From positions 1,984,001 through 2,048,000 of the forward strand of contig NZ_CP009501.1 of assembly GCF_000969885.1 (NCBI RefSeq): a stretch of 64,000 nt of DNA, written 5' to 3'. Source of the DNA: Methanosarcina thermophila TM-1. Its GTDB lineage: Archaea > Halobacteriota > Methanosarcinia > Methanosarcinales > Methanosarcinaceae. The position numbers and the translations under genes are program-made. Below, piece by piece: positions 28,033 to 37,253 of this stretch. Position 1 is the first letter of the stretch; every line of letters starts with the position of its first letter. The notes under the pieces are model-generated. The model saw nothing but the letters and a program-made list of their open reading frames with translations, searched no databases and was not told the origin of the DNA.

Positions 28033-28317
28033 ATGTCCAACACAAGAAATTTTGTTTTACGAGACGAAGATGGCAATGAGCACGGAGTTTTCACCGGAAA
28101 ACAGCCTCGACAGGCTGCCCTGAAAGCTGCAAACCGGGGCTCCGGGACTAAAGCCAATCCGGATATCATCCGCCTCAGAGAACGCGGGACAAAGAAGGTG
28201 CACGTTTTCAAGGCATGGAAGGAAATTGTCGACGCCCCTAAAAACAGGCCAGCCTGGATGCCTGAGAAAATCAGCAAGCCCTTTGTCAAGAAAGAAAGGA
28301 TAGAAAAGCTCGAATAA
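28033..28317 (+). CDS. chromosomal protein MC1
   Basis: MC1 is the small, abundant, basic DNA-bending protein of Methanosarcina and related archaea; it binds and sharply bends DNA, preferring four-way junctions and curved sites. The predicted 94 residues (93 after loss of Met) start MSNTRNFVLRDEDGNEHGVF and contain KQPRQAALKAANRGSGTKANP and the Trp-containing NRPAWMPEKI. To my memory this is nearly identical to the sequenced MC1 of M. thermophila. The ATG at 28033 is placed by GAGGTGA; four extra in-frame codons upstream overlap that site. Monocistronic, with a terminator candidate 28 bases downstream. Confidence 0.97.
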   Translation: MSNTRNFVLRDEDGNEHGVFTGKQPRQAALKAANRGSGTKANPDIIRLRERGTKKVHVFKAWKEIVDAPKNRPAWMPEKISKPFVKKERIEKLE

Positions 28318-28344
28318 ACTGAACAAACTTAATTTTTCTCACAT

Positions 28345-28373
28345 GCCCTGAAATCGGGGTTCTTCTTTTTCTT
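28345..28373 (+). terminator. terminator after MC1
   Basis: CCCTG (28346-28350), AAAT loop and CGGGG (28355-28359) form a five-base-pair stem with one G-T pair, followed by TTCTTCTTTTTCTTT. It begins 28 bases after the MC1 stop. Confidence 0.6.
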
Positions 28374-28551
28374 TAATATCCAGATATAGAATTAGCCTGG
28401 ACTGGTCTTTAATTTTATTGCTATCCGGGCTGGCTTATTTTCCAGCACTTCCCCAAATCAATCATGTCATACTTGTATTTTTCACGCTCTTCGGGTTTTA
28501 ATCAGTATCTTCAACGATAAGTTTAAAAACAGATTTTCTGATTCCTACATC

Positions 28552-29451
28552 ATGGAACTTAAGAGAGAAAACGTACTCATTGAAGCCCTGCCTTATATGC
28601 AGGAGTTCTATGACTCAATCATGGTTATCAAAGTGGGCGGAAACGCAATGGTTAACCCCCAGATCATGGAAGATATTATAAAAGATATTGTGCTCCTGCG
28701 CTACGTGGGAATCAAACCCGTTATTGTTCACGGGGGCGGGCCCGAGATCACGGAAAAAATGGAGCGGATGGGCAAGAAGGCTGAATTTTTCCAGGGGCTA
28801 CGTATCACAGATGACGAGACTATGGAAATTGCCAGAATGGTACTTGTCGGGAATATCAATACCAAAATCGTGTCCCTCATAGGAGTTTTTGGGGGAAAAG
28901 GCATCGGGCTCAGCGGTCACGACGGCAGAATGATCCTTGGGCACAAACAGGGTGCGAAGAAGGTAATAGTCGACGGTGTCGAAACTGAAGTCGATATTGG
29001 TTGGGTTGGAGAGTGTGAAGTGATTAATCCTGACATCCTTCATATAGTGCTTGAGAACGGTTACATTCCAGTCATTTCTCCTATTGCAGTGGATATAAAA
29101 GGCAATGCTTTGAATATTAATGCCGATATAGTAGCAGGTGACATTGCGGCAGCTTTACACGCTAAAAAGCTTATTCTGATGACTGACGTCCCAGGTCTGC
29201 TTAAAGATGTAAAGGATCCCAGCAGCCGCATCTCTTGTGTGACTCTGGAAGATATTGATACTCTAATCTCAGAAGGCGTTATACAGGGAGGCATGATTCC
29301 AAAAATTAAAGGCGCAGCAGTTGCGGTTGAAAACGGGGTCGAAAGGGCTCATATAATAAATGGAAATGTCCCTCACTCCATGCTTCTTGAGCTCTTTACC
29401 GATTGCGGTGTCGGAACTATGGTCTGCAAGTTAGAAAAGTCACAAGAGTAA
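28552..29451 (+). CDS. argB: acetylglutamate kinase
   Basis: ArgB phosphorylates N-acetylglutamate in arginine biosynthesis. The 299-residue protein has MVIKVGGNAMVNPQ (about residues 24-37) for ATP, VIVHGGGPEITEKM (about 59-72) for acetylglutamate, the invariant LNINADIVAGDIAAAL at about 183-198 and the TDVPGLL segment near 220. No N-terminal kinked helix longer than usual is present beyond MELKRENVLIEALPYMQEFY, which resembles the arginine-sensitive hexameric type. ATG 28552 begins it. It is surrounded by non-arg genes. Confidence 0.97.
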   Translation: MELKRENVLIEALPYMQEFYDSIMVIKVGGNAMVNPQIMEDIIKDIVLLRYVGIKPVIVHGGGPEITEKMERMGKKAEFFQGLRITDDETMEIARMVLVGNINTKIVSLIGVFGGKGIGLSGHDGRMILGHKQGAKKVIVDGVETEVDIGWVGECEVINPDILHIVLENGYIPVISPIAVDIKGNALNINADIVAGDIAAALHAKKLILMTDVPGLLKDVKDPSSRISCVTLEDIDTLISEGVIQGGMIPKIKGAAVAVENGVERAHIINGNVPHSMLLELFTDCGVGTMVCKLEKSQE

Positions 29452-29584
29452 TTGAAGACAACGCGACAATTTTATAATTAACACGAAATTTGATATGATG
29501 AAAAGATGGGAGATATGCTGACCTTCTTATGATGGTCGGGTATAATATTCCCACTCAGTTCAAATAGAATTTTTCTTTACGTTT

Positions 29585-30625
29585 TTAATCTAAAATTGGT
29601 GTCCCATAAGTAAAATCCTCAAGTTCCAGGACTTTTTTCCAGAGCTCTTTGCATTCACAGTCTGTTTTGTTGAGATCTTCCGGATTTTGAGTAAGCGAGA
29701 AAGCTCTCAAAGAGTCTGCTACGTCAGAACTACACAGTTTACAGTTGTGAGGACCGCGTTTTGAACCTGCTCCAACGGGATCTGACATAAGGGGGAGGTC
29801 TGGATGGGCTGCTTTTGCCCTTTTGAGGATTTCTACTATGCTCCAGAGCCAGGGAGGACGATACTGCCCTTTTTCCCAGAGAGCTTCGACAAGGGTGCCT
29901 TTCTGGACATTACAGAGGTTGATAGAAATTGTATCTGCGTAAGGGGCTGCATCATCTATGGAACGAATAATATCCTCCATAGCCTGGCGTTCGGAAAGGA
30001 AAGGAGGCTTTAACATCAGGTATGCTTTTACAGTTGCTCCGTTCTTTCTTGCAGTTTCTGCAGCACGGATAAAGTCCTCGAAAGTAAAACCTTTATTAAT
30101 CGAATCCCTGCGAATTCTGTCCGAACTGGTCTCCAGCCCAAAAGCCAGCTCAAAGGGCTTACTCTTCAGAGTTTTAAGGCATTCCTGCACATTTTCTTCA
30201 GTTACGAAATTGGGACGGGTTTCAACAAGCACTTTGACTACCCTGGGATTGTCTGCAAGAGTTTTGAGGATTGTATCTCTTGCCTCAATAGGCACTTCCA
30301 GTTCGTCAAGAAAACTGCCTGAGGTAAATATCTTGACCATAAACTCAGGGAATTTTTCAGCCTTCTCCATTGCTCTTGCAAGCTGGGCTTTGTAATCTTC
30401 CAGAGTTGGAAGCTCACTTGCGCAGTCATATACATAACCACACATGGTACACCCTCCAGCTTTTCCCCAGCGGCAGCCTGCGCTCTTGAAAATTATCGTT
30501 AGAGTATTTACCTGGCTTCCGTTTACAAGATCTACTCCTGTCCAGCTCGCCGCAGGCTCGTCTGTAGGAGAAGGTTTAACTTTAATTCGCTGCCGAATTT
30601 CCATTACTGCTTTATTCAGGGTCAT
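29585..30625 (-). CDS. archaeosine synthase radical SAM subunit RaSEA
   Basis: RaSEA is the radical SAM partner of ArcS that splits lysine from the preQ0-lysine adduct in tRNA to give archaeosine at position 15. The 346-residue protein shows the family cluster C-x7-C-x2-C in AGCRWGKAGGCTMCGYVYDC at about residues 50-69, plus FTSGSFLDELEVP, ETRPNFVTEENV and FGLETSSDRIRRDSINKGF typical of Elp3-like radical SAM proteins. The C-terminal cysteines NCKLCSSDV may bind a second metal. It is read in the same direction as guaA, 114 bases further on, and may be cotranscribed. Confidence 0.92.
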   Translation of the reverse strand: MTLNKAVMEIRQRIKVKPSPTDEPAASWTGVDLVNGSQVNTLTIIFKSAGCRWGKAGGCTMCGYVYDCASELPTLEDYKAQLARAMEKAEKFPEFMVKIFTSGSFLDELEVPIEARDTILKTLADNPRVVKVLVETRPNFVTEENVQECLKTLKSKPFELAFGLETSSDRIRRDSINKGFTFEDFIRAAETARKNGATVKAYLMLKPPFLSERQAMEDIIRSIDDAAPYADTISINLCNVQKGTLVEALWEKGQYRPPWLWSIVEILKRAKAAHPDLPLMSDPVGAGSKRGPHNCKLCSSDVADSLRAFSLTQNPEDLNKTDCECKELWKKVLELEDFTYGTPILD

Positions 30626-30739
30626 GGGCGTAAAAACTCACTTTGTGGCTTGCTTTATTGTAAAAAAAAGGTTTTGAAGCTAAAAACAGCTTCAGCTTTA
30701 TATTATGTTCTTTATTTGTTTACTTAATTACATTCGAAA

Positions 30740-31657
30740 TTACTCGAACTCGATTGTTGCAGGCGGCTTGGGTGTAATATCGTAAACCACCCTGGCTACT
30801 TTTGGAATCTCAGAGGTAATTCTGGCTTCAAGCTTTTTGAGCACATCCCAGGGGAGTTCTAGCGCTTCAGCAGTCATTCCATCTCTGGATCCCACAGCTC
30901 TTATAGCTACGATCCATCCGTATGCCCTGACGTCTCCTTTTACACCTGTCCCTTTGCCGAGGATAGCAGCAAAAGCCTGCCAGGGGCAGAACCTGTCAAG
31001 TAGTTCCTCTTCAACTATAAAGTTGGCTTCCCTAACAACCTCAAGCTTCTCTTCTGTAACTTCACCAAGAACGCGCACAGCCAGACCAGGACCCGGGAAA
31101 GGCATTCTTTCACAGATCTCGTCAGGTAGCTGGAGCGCCCAGGCAATTTCCCGGACTTCATCCTTATAAAGGTCCGCGATAGGCTCAACAATCTGTTTGA
31201 AATCCATCACACTGGGCAGTCCCCCAACGTTATGATGGGACTTGATTCCGCCTTCGGACTCGATCCTGTCAGGGTAAATTGTCCCCTGTATAAGGTACTC
31301 AGCTGCAAGTTTCCTTGCCTCTTCCTCAAACACGCGGATAAAGGTCTCGCCTATAGCCTTCCTTTTCTCTTCAGGGTCAGTTATACCTTTGAGGGCTGCA
31401 AGGAACCTATCCTTTGCATAAACAATATCAAGGTTCATGTGGGAGAAAATATGTTTTATCCTCTCGGTTTCTCCTTTCCTCATGAGCCCTGTGTCAATGT
31501 AGATCGGCTGAAGCCTGTCCCCAATCGCCCTGTAAGCCAGTTCTGCACAAACAGAACTGTCCACACCGCCCGAAAGCGCAATAATTGCTCTCCCGTCCTT
31601 AATTTCTTTGCTAATTTTCTCAATCGCTTCTGAAATGAACTTTTCGGGTTTTACCAT
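30740..31657 (-). CDS. guaA: GMP synthase, ATP-pyrophosphatase subunit B
   Basis: Archaeal GMP synthase is split into a glutaminase subunit (GuaA-A) and this synthetase subunit, which activates XMP with ATP and accepts ammonia to form GMP. The PP-loop [18 protein letters not shown] is at about residues 29-46; SHHNVGGLP at about 137-145, [17 protein letters not shown] near 190 and the C-terminal PPATIEFE complete the family pattern. The 305-residue length fits the stand-alone subunit, and the amidotransferase gene is not in the window. The start codon is ATG 31657. Confidence 0.95.
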   Translation of the reverse strand: MVKPEKFISEAIEKISKEIKDGRAIIALSGGVDSSVCAELAYRAIGDRLQPIYIDTGLMRKGETERIKHIFSHMNLDIVYAKDRFLAALKGITDPEEKRKAIGETFIRVFEEEARKLAAEYLIQGTIYPDRIESEGGIKSHHNVGGLPSVMDFKQIVEPIADLYKDEVREIAWALQLPDEICERMPFPGPGLAVRVLGEVTEEKLEVVREANFIVEEELLDRFCPWQAFAAILGKGTGVKGDVRAYGWIVAIRAVGSRDGMTAEALELPWDVLKKLEARITSEIPKVARVVYDITPKPPATIEFE

Positions 31658-32534
31658 TGAAATGCTCCTTAATGATGCTAAACTGCAATCCTTTAGAAAA
31701 AATGATCATAATCTGTAAAAACTACCAGAATTATCAGAATCTGATTATTTTATTGTAATATATGAGTTGGTGCATGGAGGTTTTGATATTTAAAGGTATA
31801 GTTGAAGAAACAAAAATAGTCAGTGTCATAGATTTGCTGTAAATTGGAAGTCAAGTTTTTGTATCCTGCAGGAGAAACTGATCTCAAAGTACTGGGTTTT
31901 CAAACTAAGAACTTGCCTGATGGGATCACACAAAAGAATGGCTGATACAGAACATAACTGAAGAGGAAGATAAGAAGTGCCTGGGTGTACCACACTTCTT
32001 ATCTTCCTATCCTTACCTCATACCAAACATTAATAATGTTGACGCTAGAGATAAATAAATTTATTTTCACCGCTTAATCCTTTTCTGACTTTTCCAGAGA
32101 TTGACTATCTTGACTATATCATTTATCTCTTCCTAAATTGATTTTTTAGTTTTATTATTCGAAAAATCTGAATTTATTTGAGAGCTTACACCCGATATAG
32201 CCGAATACTTTCATCCCGCACACCCGCAACTTAAATATGATGAACTTGAAACATCACAACGTCAGGATTCCAGAGCAGGTTCACTTTATACGCAATCTGG
32301 CTATTGTGTCAGATTATCATAAAATGAGAAAAATTTATTTAAGCATGGAATTATTGTCATCAGCATAAGGCTAATTCATCATGAACATTGGAAAGTTTTA
32401 TTATAAAAATTAGAATGTTATGTGCATAACTATTGTGTCAGACTATTGTATCAGTGCATAACCATGCCTGGTTTTACCGGATCTTCCGGTACTGATATTC
32501 TGGCTTTGAAATTAGTTCTACAGGTCAGGGGGAT
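31658..32534. other. long spacer between divergent guaA and recQ-like gene
   Basis: Nearly 880 bases without a convincing gene. It has a perfect 16-base-pair inverted repeat at 31964-32008 (listed separately). Around 32301-32313 and 32430-32455 the sequence CTATTGTGTCAGA recurs three times with small changes, and a 43-codon ORF runs from 32237 to 32368 without a clear ribosome site. Several short frames near 31840-31935 look like decayed coding sequence, possibly transposase-derived, but I cannot name a family. Confidence 0.5.
31964..32008. repeat. perfect inverted repeat, 16-bp arms
   Basis: AGGAAGATAAGAAGTG (31964-31979) and its exact complement CACTTCTTATCTTCCT (31993-32008) flank a 13-base loop. 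A transcript from either direction would fold into a stable hairpin. Because the neighbours are divergent, no gene end lies nearby to explain it as a terminator. Confidence 0.9.
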
Positions 32535-35240
32535 TTGAAAACGAGTACCGAATATAATTTCTTGAATGCTAGTAAACATGAACTTGAGCCCGAGCCCTCC
32601 CTGTCTGCCAGAATGTACTCAGCCCTGCGCCAGTATTTCGGATATACCTCTTTTCGCCCTTTGCAGGAAGAAATTATCAGGGATGTCCTTGAGAAAAAAG
32701 ATGTTTTTGTGCTCATGCCTACTGGTGGGGGCAAATCAATGTGCTATCAGTTACCTGCTCTTCTCTTTGACGGGGTTACAATCGTTGTTTCTCCACTGAT
32801 TTCCCTGATGAAGGATCAGGTTGACGGGCTTGAAGCAAACGGGATTGCTGCCGCCTGCATGAACAGTACCCAGAGTGCTAGAGAAATTCGGGATGTGAAA
32901 ACCGCTTTTCTCGAAAACAGGTTAAAAATCCTTTATATTGCTCCCGAAAGGCTCATGACGCCAGGAACATTTTCTTTTTTAAAGAAGGGAAAGATCAGCC
33001 TATTTGCAATTGACGAGGCTCACTGCATTTCCGAGTGGGGGCACGATTTCCGACCTGAGTATAGAAAATTGAAACTTTTGAGAGATCCGAAGACAGGATT
33101 TCCTCATATTCCGATTATCGCGCTCACGGCAACAGCTACAGAAAGAGTTCGAGAAGATATTATATCGCAACTCAACCTTAATATTGCTCCGGAAAAAGGG
33201 CCTTACATAGCCAGTTTTAACCGTAAAAATCTTTATTATGAGGTCAGACCAAAGAAGAATACTTTTTCCGAGATCACCGATTACCTTCGCCGGCATAGAG
33301 GTGAAGCAGGAATCATCTACTGCCAGAGCCGAAACAGTGTCGAAGCACTTACAAAAAAACTGAATCTTGCTGGGTTCAGGGCTCTTCCTTACCATGCGGG
33401 ACTTTCAGATGCCGATAGAGCCCGAAACCAGGAGATGTTCATTAAAGACGATGTGGACATCATAGTAGCTACAATCGCTTTCGGGATGGGTATTGATAAG
33501 TCTAATGTACGTTTCGTAATACACTATGACCTTCCCAGAAATCTTGAGAGCTATTATCAGGAGACTGGCAGAGGCGGAAGGGATGGCGGTCCCTGTGAAT
33601 GCATTCTTTTTTTCAGCAGGGGGGACCGTTTCAAGATAGAATACTTTATCTCACAGAAAACAAACGAGAAGGAGAAAGACATTGCTCTTATGCAGTTAAG
33701 GCAGATGGTAGCTTATTGTGAGGGAAATAAATGCAGGCGCCAGACTTTAATGGAATACTTTGGAGAGATTCTTTTAGAACCTTGTGGGAACTGTGACAAC
33801 TGCCTTACTCCGAAAGGTACTTTTGATGGAACGGAAGCTGCAAAGAAATTGATAACCTGCATCCAGGAGTTGAACCAGCGCTTTGGCACTAATTATGTTA
33901 TCGATATTCTCACAAGCTCAAAAAATAAAAAAATCCGGCAAAATCGACATGAAAAATTGAAAAGTTACGGCATTGGTCGGGAGTTTACTAAAGAACAATG
34001 GAGGTCGTTAGCTTCCGAAATGATAAATACCGGTCTCCTAAATGTGAGCGGCGCGAAGTATCCTGTATTGAAACTTAACGCAATGAGCAGGAAGATATTG
34101 AGAGGGACGGAACGAGTTGAGCTTGTCTGTCCTGAAGGCTTTGTGCCTGAAGCTAAAGAACACTCGATGTCTTCTTCAATAGCTGCCTGTATAGAAGGCA
34201 AAAAAGCTGATGATTTGTGTTACCCTGTAGAAGGGTCTTCAGAAGGGGGTCTCTCAGAAAAATTTTCAGTTGCGGCTGATATTCTGAAAAATATAGAAGC
34301 CAGAAAGAATCTAAAATCAGGAAAAGAGCCTGATCCTATTCTTTTTGAGCGGTTAAAAGCTCTGAGAAAGGAAATTGCCCTAAAGAAAAATCTTCCTCCT
34401 TACATCATTTTCTCTGACACCACACTTAAGGAAATGGCTGCAAAGTTTCCGCGCAATCATGAGGAATTTCATTCCATTACAGGGGTTGGAGATCATAAAT
34501 TGAGGAAGTACGGGGATGTTTTCCTCAAGGAAATTGAGAACTATTGTAGAGATTATAATTTAATGCCTGATGGAAAACCTGAAAGTCCAGAAACTACCCG
34601 CAGAGACCCTGAATATGAGGGGATAACATCAGAGGAAATAGTTCCAAATGGTAATGATTCCGAAGCTGAAATTGGGATTATTGGGACTAAAATGCCTGAT
34701 TCTGAAGCTGATGACATGAGCAGCTTAGAAACTGGCGGCTTACTAACAAAAAGGAGAAAATATCTGGACACGAGCATTCAGGACTGGTCAGAGAGAAACC
34801 CATTGACAGGCAACTCAGGAGAAATAGACTCGGCAGAAACTTTACCTGAATCAGAGTCTGTAAATGTGATCAAAGCAAACCCTGTTGAACCTGTTCTTTC
34901 TGAAACGGATTCCCTTGAAAGAACTCTTTCTCTCTTTCAGAAGGGGTTCAGTGTAGATGAGATTGCTGAAATCCAGGGAATGAATACCCGAACCGTTTTC
35001 AGACAACTTGAAGAGCTCGCTCTTACTGGAAATATCAGGGATACTGGAGGAGTCTTTCCCCCGGGAAGACAGTTACAGGTAAAAAATGCACTGGAATCCC
35101 TCGAGCTGGAAATGGATTCCTTGATTAGAGCCAGAATAGGTGAAAACTGCCAGGAAGAAGAAATGAAATTTATCAAGGCTTTACTTCTGTCCAGAATCTG
35201 CTTTTCTCGACCTGAGAACAGTCCTGAGAACAGTGAGTGA
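32535..35240 (+). CDS. RecQ-family DNA helicase with extended C-terminus
   Basis: This 901-residue protein is a RecQ-like 3'-5' DNA helicase. Visible in order are the RecQ motif 0 (FGYTSFRPLQEEII, about 36-49), Walker A LMPTGGGKSMCYQLPAL (about 59-75), DEAH box FAIDEAHCISEWGHDFRPEYRK (about 156-177), a helicase C domain with GMGIDKSNVRFVIHYD and ESYYQETGRGGRDG, the RecQ zinc region KCRRQTLMEYFGE/CGNCDNC (about 393-420), an RQC segment and an HRDC domain near 610-675. The C-terminal 200 residues are unusual: an acidic, low-complexity linker (about 680-790) and a terminal helix-turn-helix-like segment (FSVDEIAEIQGMNTRTVFRQL). Start is probably TTG 32535 after GGGGG; an ATG at residue 27 would still retain the helicase. 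Confidence 0.92.
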   Translation: MKTSTEYNFLNASKHELEPEPSLSARMYSALRQYFGYTSFRPLQEEIIRDVLEKKDVFVLMPTGGGKSMCYQLPALLFDGVTIVVSPLISLMKDQVDGLEANGIAAACMNSTQSAREIRDVKTAFLENRLKILYIAPERLMTPGTFSFLKKGKISLFAIDEAHCISEWGHDFRPEYRKLKLLRDPKTGFPHIPIIALTATATERVREDIISQLNLNIAPEKGPYIASFNRKNLYYEVRPKKNTFSEITDYLRRHRGEAGIIYCQSRNSVEALTKKLNLAGFRALPYHAGLSDADRARNQEMFIKDDVDIIVATIAFGMGIDKSNVRFVIHYDLPRNLESYYQETGRGGRDGGPCECILFFSRGDRFKIEYFISQKTNEKEKDIALMQLRQMVAYCEGNKCRRQTLMEYFGEILLEPCGNCDNCLTPKGTFDGTEAAKKLITCIQELNQRFGTNYVIDILTSSKNKKIRQNRHEKLKSYGIGREFTKEQWRSLASEMINTGLLNVSGAKYPVLKLNAMSRKILRGTERVELVCPEGFVPEAKEHSMSSSIAACIEGKKADDLCYPVEGSSEGGLSEKFSVAADILKNIEARKNLKSGKEPDPILFERLKALRKEIALKKNLPPYIIFSDTTLKEMAAKFPRNHEEFHSITGVGDHKLRKYGDVFLKEIENYCRDYNLMPDGKPESPETTRRDPEYEGITSEEIVPNGNDSEAEIGIIGTKMPDSEADDMSSLETGGLLTKRRKYLDTSIQDWSERNPLTGNSGEIDSAETLPESESVNVIKANPVEPVLSETDSLERTLSLFQKGFSVDEIAEIQGMNTRTVFRQLEELALTGNIRDTGGVFPPGRQLQVKNALESLELEMDSLIRARIGENCQEEEMKFIKALLLSRICFSRPENSPENSE

Positions 35241-35373
35241 AAATTTTTCTGTGGTCTCGCAGCATCTCTTAGACTTTAATAGTTTTCTGGCGTTTTTTAT
35301 TCTCATTTTCCTTTTAATTCCCATTTCTTCTCTTTTACCCTGGACTTTAATAGATTTTTGAGAAATGGAACTA

Positions 35374-35460
35374 TTCAGTGCTTATCCCATTTTTTTTGTT
35401 CAGTGTTTATCCCATTTTTTGAGTACCATATTCAGTGTTTTTCCCATTTTTTGAGTTCCA
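35374..35460. repeat. three imperfect copies of the HPS/RraA 3' end
   Basis: TTCAGTGTTTATCCCATTTTTTGAG-type units occur at 35374, 35399 and 35431. The last contains the final codons of the HPS/RraA gene (KKWEKH and stop on the minus strand). The other two lie just downstream of it, so the tail of the gene has been copied in tandem into the spacer. Confidence 0.8.
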
Positions 35461-36712
35461 TTATCTCAGAGAGCGTCCCACCTCTCTTAATTTCATCGAA
35501 AAGTCTTTTTTCGTTTTTGTAAACTTCTTTTGCTCTTCTTGCTAGTTCGTACGCCCTCTCTGCTGGAATTACCACAACACCGCTTTCATCGCCTACAATA
35601 TAATCTCCTGGCTTCACGGTCTGCCCACCACAGGTAATCTCAGCATTAATCTCTCCAAAACCTTTAGGGTCTCCGGCGTTAGGTACTGTATTGCTTGTAT
35701 AAATCGGAAGCCCCAGGTTCTTGACCTCGTCAATATCCCTGACAGCACCTTCTATTACTACGCCTGCAATTCCCTTATTTAAGGCACTTAAGGTTGCAAG
35801 TCCTCCCCAGCAGGCAACATCCTTGCTTTCGTTGTAAATAACGATTACATCTCCTTCTTTTGCAATATCAATTGCTTCCACTGGCTTTGCCCAATCTCCA
35901 GGAAAAGTCTGTACAGTAACTGCGGTTCCTACCATTTTTCCTCCTACCAGAGGATGAATACCTTTCATTGCGCCTTTTCTGTGCATGGCATCCGAGATGT
36001 TTGAAGTGGATACTTCTTTAAGAATTTCCCTAATTTCCTGGTCTACAGTGCCAACACAGCGGATTTCCACAGCATCCGGGCAGTCCACACTCTGCCGAAT
36101 CTTCCTGGCTGCTTCGGTTACGTTGTCAGAATGAGTAATATTCCCTCCGACAATGACAACTCTTGCACCAGCCTTGACCGCCAGCGCTGCAGAATTTGCA
36201 TCAAGTCCTCCAGCGACCGCGAGCTGTACATTGACTTTATGTGCGATCTCCCTGAGGAGTGAAATGGGGTCTTTTCCCATCATCTGCTGGTCTATTCCTA
36301 CATGAACATTAACATAGTCCACACCCAAAGCCTCAAGTTCAACTGCTCTTTTTACAGGGTCAGGAGCCGAGATGAGGTCAGCCATCAGCCGGACTCCATA
36401 TTTGTGAGCTGAACGAAGAGCATCAAGCAGTGTAGAATCATCGGCACTCCCCAGCACAATAACCACATCAGCGCCAGCTTTTGCTGCCATCTCGACTTCT
36501 AAAGCGCCTGTATCTACAGTTTTCATGTCTGCCAGAATTGTTCGTTCTGGAAAAGCTTTCCTCATGGTACGGATTGCGTCCATTCCTTCACTTTTGATAA
36601 GGGGTGTTCCGATTTCAATCCAATCTACACCCCCTGCTACTGCCTCTTTTGCAATCTCTACCGCGCGATCTAATTCCAGAAGATCAAGTGCAACCTGAAT
36701 TATGGGAGCTAT
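35432..36712 (-). CDS. bifunctional 3-hexulose-6-phosphate synthase / RraA-like protein, non-canonical start
   Basis: The N-terminal half (to about residue 215) is hexulose-6-phosphate synthase of the orotidine decarboxylase suprafamily; the C-terminal half (about 225-420, [49 protein letters not shown]) is RraA-like. In methanogens the reaction runs backward, giving ribulose 5-phosphate for pentoses and formaldehyde for the pterin carrier. The family N-terminus [14 protein letters not shown] and [14 protein letters not shown] is encoded only upstream of the first ATG (36583), and no ATG, GTG or TTG exists between it and an in-frame TGA at 36724-36722. An ATA at 36712 lies four bases after GAGGTGA, giving 426 residues. 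The start is therefore inferred, and it could also be a sequence error or mutation of ATG. Confidence 0.85.
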   Translation of the reverse strand: MAPIIQVALDLLELDRAVEIAKEAVAGGVDWIEIGTPLIKSEGMDAIRTMRKAFPERTILADMKTVDTGALEVEMAAKAGADVVIVLGSADDSTLLDALRSAHKYGVRLMADLISAPDPVKRAVELEALGVDYVNVHVGIDQQMMGKDPISLLREIAHKVNVQLAVAGGLDANSAALAVKAGARVVIVGGNITHSDNVTEAARKIRQSVDCPDAVEIRCVGTVDQEIREILKEVSTSNISDAMHRKGAMKGIHPLVGGKMVGTAVTVQTFPGDWAKPVEAIDIAKEGDVIVIYNESKDVACWGGLATLSALNKGIAGVVIEGAVRDIDEVKNLGLPIYTSNTVPNAGDPKGFGEINAEITCGGQTVKPGDYIVGDESGVVVIPAERAYELARRAKEVYKNEKRLFDEIKRGGTLSEIMELKKWEKH

Positions 36713-37253
36713 AGTATCACCTCAAATGAGAAATCGAAGAAACCGAAATTTTCAAGCATTCTTATATCAGCTTTCCTGTATACTTTTATTCTGGTTGTTA
36801 TTCCGGGTTTACTCTATTAGTTTACGATTTTAGTAGAGCGAAAGAATCCCCGCCTTCTCAAAGGTCGGACAAATTCATCACCGTCTCATAATACCCTCTA
36901 ACTATGTTTTTAAACTTACAGACTTGTACTCAATTGCCTGATCTTTACTTTGGAAGCTGGAAATGCTACAAAGGTCAATCTCTGTTGATTTTGTTCTGTT
37001 AACTTAATTCTACTGATTTTATTTCACTGTTGTTATTCTATCTGAAATTCATGGATAAACAATAAACATTAAACAATTTCAATGCGAATCGTCAATTGGA
37101 GGATCAAAGAATCAAGACTCTGGCTTAAATTTAATGAAAGGTATCCAAGTAAAGTGCATAACTTAGATATGGGAATGGGATTCAGTTGCCCTGGTCTCTC
37201 AGAAATTTCTAGGGCAAAAATTATATCTAAGTGTATCATTTTATGGAAGCAGG
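36713..37253. other. spacer between HPS/RraA and pyrB
   Basis: About 540 bases holding divergent promoters for the two genes. A 60-codon frame at 37082-37264 overlaps the start of pyrB and shows no ribosome site, so it is not called. I see no other structure. Confidence 0.5.

Noticed and set aside
32237-32368. 43-codon plus-strand ORF upstream of the recQ-like gene
   Set aside because: Contains the CTATTGTGTCAGA repeat, lacks a ribosome site and shows no domain; possibly an element remnant.
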